Below are positions 62,894-64,000 of a stretch of 64,000 nt of DNA, piece by piece. The position numbers were made by a program, and so were the translations under genes. The notes beneath the pieces were generated by a model. That model was not told the DNA's origin. It saw only the letters and a program-made list of their open reading frames with translations, and did not search any database. Source of the DNA: Parapedobacter soli (GTDB taxonomy: Bacteria > Bacteroidota > Bacteroidia > Sphingobacteriales > Sphingobacteriaceae); the NCBI RefSeq assembly GCF_025460835.1, contig NZ_JAMXAY010000001.1, positions 1 through 64,000 on the forward strand, read 5' to 3'. Position 1 is the first letter of the stretch, and every line of letters begins with the position of its first letter.

Positions 62894-62918
62894 GTGGGAT
62901 ATCATAGGGATATCCCAC
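62894..62918. other. Perfect 10-bp inverted repeat in the spacer after the GH88 gene
   Basis: GTGGGATATC (62894-62903) and GATATCCCAC (62909-62918) flank a 5-bp loop, 45 bp after the GH88 stop. There is no T-run on either side, so a classical intrinsic terminator is not supported; it could be a factor-binding site or an mRNA 3-prime stabiliser. The rest of the gap between the ribosomal promoter and the GH88 gene (62739-62962) shows nothing recognisable. Confidence 0.6.
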
Positions 62919-62962
62919 GGGGAACGCATGGATAGGACATAACGCTTGCTGCAGAGATCGGG

Positions 62963-64000
62963 CTATGGGGCGCCCCCAAGCAGGGGCTGCCCTTCTAGCA
63001 ACCTTCTATAACGCATCAGCGCTTCGATATAGTAGTAATCGGCGTAGGTAAGTGGCACATCGATTTCGCTGCCATGTGGTATAGACCCCACACTATGCAG
63101 CAGGATGAAACCGCCATTTGTGCCGATTTCCGCTTTATAGGATGGAGATGAGAGGCTTTGAAGGATTTTTTCCGCTTGGGCCAGATAATCATGGCCTTCA
63201 TCGCCTTTTATTTGGGTGCTGAATTCGATTAATGCCGAAGCCAATATTGATGCCGTCGAGGCATCCCGGTAGGTTTTATATGTTGTCGCATAAGGACTGT
63301 CCTCAGGGAGATCAGGCGCATTAAAATCCCAAAAAGGCACCAGGTCGGCGGGCATATTGGGATGGTCCAGGATAAACGACGCAATCTGCTTCGCGAAATC
63401 AAGGTACGTCTCATCACCCGTTTCGCGATACATCATTACATAGCCATACAATCCCCAGGCTTGCCCGCGTGCCCAGGCCGACTCATCAAACGCACCTTGG
63501 GCTGTTTTTCTACCCACGATACTGCCATCCACTGGATTGTAATCAATCACATGATACGAGCTGTGGTCCGGTCGGTAGTGATTTTTCATCGTCGTGTTGG
63601 CGTGCGTCACGGCGATATCACGGTACTTGGGGTCACCGCTCAGCTTGGATACTTGGGTAAGGAACTCCAAGTTCATCATGTTATCGATGATGACCGGGTA
63701 GGTCCACCCTTCCCACGAGCGTATGGCTTTGACCGTAGGGTTATACCGGCTAATCAATGACTCCGCACCGGTAAGCAATATTTCTTCATACGCGGCTGTA
63801 TCACCGGTAAGCCGGAGTGCATTGCCAAAACTGCAATATAGCATGAAGCCCAGATCGTGGGTCCCTTTGTTATACTTTTCTTTCTCAAGGATAGCCAGCT
63901 TGTCTTTGGCTAACTGTAGCAATTCCTCATCCCCTGAATATTCATATAGGTATAGCAATGAGCCGGGATAGAAGCCCGATGTCCACCATTCTGTATTCGA
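62963..64000 (-). CDS. GH88-family unsaturated glucuronyl hydrolase (partial, runs off the window)
   Basis: The frame remains open to the window end, where NTEWWTSGFYPGSLLYLYEY is read, a typical GH88 motif; the N terminus is missing. An (alpha/alpha)6 enzyme of this family hydrates the 4,5-unsaturated uronic acid left by polysaccharide lyases. Visible catalytic-region features are TYPVIIDNMMNLEFL (catalytic-type Asp) and GAFDESAWARGQAWGLYGYVMMYRETGD. The C terminus has LTYADYYYIEALMRYRRLLEG, as usual. It implies a uronic-acid polysaccharide locus beyond the window edge. Confidence 0.92.
   Translation of the reverse strand, partial: SNTEWWTSGFYPGSLLYLYEYSGDEELLQLAKDKLAILEKEKYNKGTHDLGFMLYCSFGNALRLTGDTAAYEEILLTGAESLISRYNPTVKAIRSWEGWTYPVIIDNMMNLEFLTQVSKLSGDPKYRDIAVTHANTTMKNHYRPDHSSYHVIDYNPVDGSIVGRKTAQGAFDESAWARGQAWGLYGYVMMYRETGDETYLDFAKQIASFILDHPNMPADLVPFWDFNAPDLPEDSPYATTYKTYRDASTASILASALIEFSTQIKGDEGHDYLAQAEKILQSLSSPSYKAEIGTNGGFILLHSVGSIPHGSEIDVPLTYADYYYIEALMRYRRLLEGQPLLGGAP

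Overview
The window is typical Bacteroidota DNA, most likely from the Sphingobacteriales. Evidence for this includes two SusC/SusD pairs, a FecI/FecR-type sigma and anti-sigma pair, a Y_Y_Y-type one-component regulator, many lipoprotein glycoside hydrolases, an absence of clear Shine-Dalgarno sequences, and promoters of the Bacteroidota form TTG-N19/20-TAnnTTTG. A Parapedobacter- or Olivibacter-like genus would fit the base composition, but that is a guess. I saw no rRNA, tRNA, CRISPR array or insertion sequence.

Positions 1-25,800 hold an accessory nutrient-acquisition region, almost all on the minus strand. In transcription order the first unit is a LacI-type repressor, a zinc alcohol dehydrogenase, a glycerophosphodiester phosphodiesterase (GDPD), a ribose-type ABC importer (binding protein, ATPase, permease), a mannitol-dehydrogenase-family enzyme, a fructokinase-like kinase, two FAD oxidoreductases flanking two proteins of unknown function, and an MFS transporter. 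It is followed by an ECF sigma factor, a FecR anti-sigma, an STN-containing SusC, a SusD, a second (lipoprotein) GDPD and a secreted metallophosphoesterase. My reading is that phosphodiester-linked polyols or sugars are captured at the surface, hydrolysed in the periplasm, imported, oxidised and phosphorylated. An atypical SDR gene diverges from lacI, and matching palindromic operators lie between them.

Positions 25,800-42,430 hold a GH20 hexosaminidase gene, divergent from a SusR-like membrane regulator, then a plus-strand polysaccharide utilisation locus: SusC, SusD, a PKD lipoprotein, GH16, GH5, GH30 and GH5-CBM6. This set predicts use of a mixed beta-1,3/beta-1,6-glucan such as laminarin or fungal glucan. 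Two copies of a TGTAG-N6-TGTAG element upstream of susC are candidate binding sites for the regulator.

Positions 42,470-47,380 (minus strand) carry part of arginine biosynthesis: argD, a succinyl/acetyl-ornithine carbamoyltransferase, argB, proC and an argE-like M20 deacylase. A strong rho-independent terminator separates them from the upstream ribosomal operon.

Positions 47,490-62,740 (minus strand) are the S10-spc-alpha ribosomal protein operon from rplC to rplQ, with secY, map, infA and rpoA. It starts at rplC, without rpsJ, from a consensus promoter, and infA has a second internal promoter. S3 ends in an Arg/Gly-rich tail and L17 in a long acidic tail. The window ends inside a GH88-family hydrolase gene on the minus strand.
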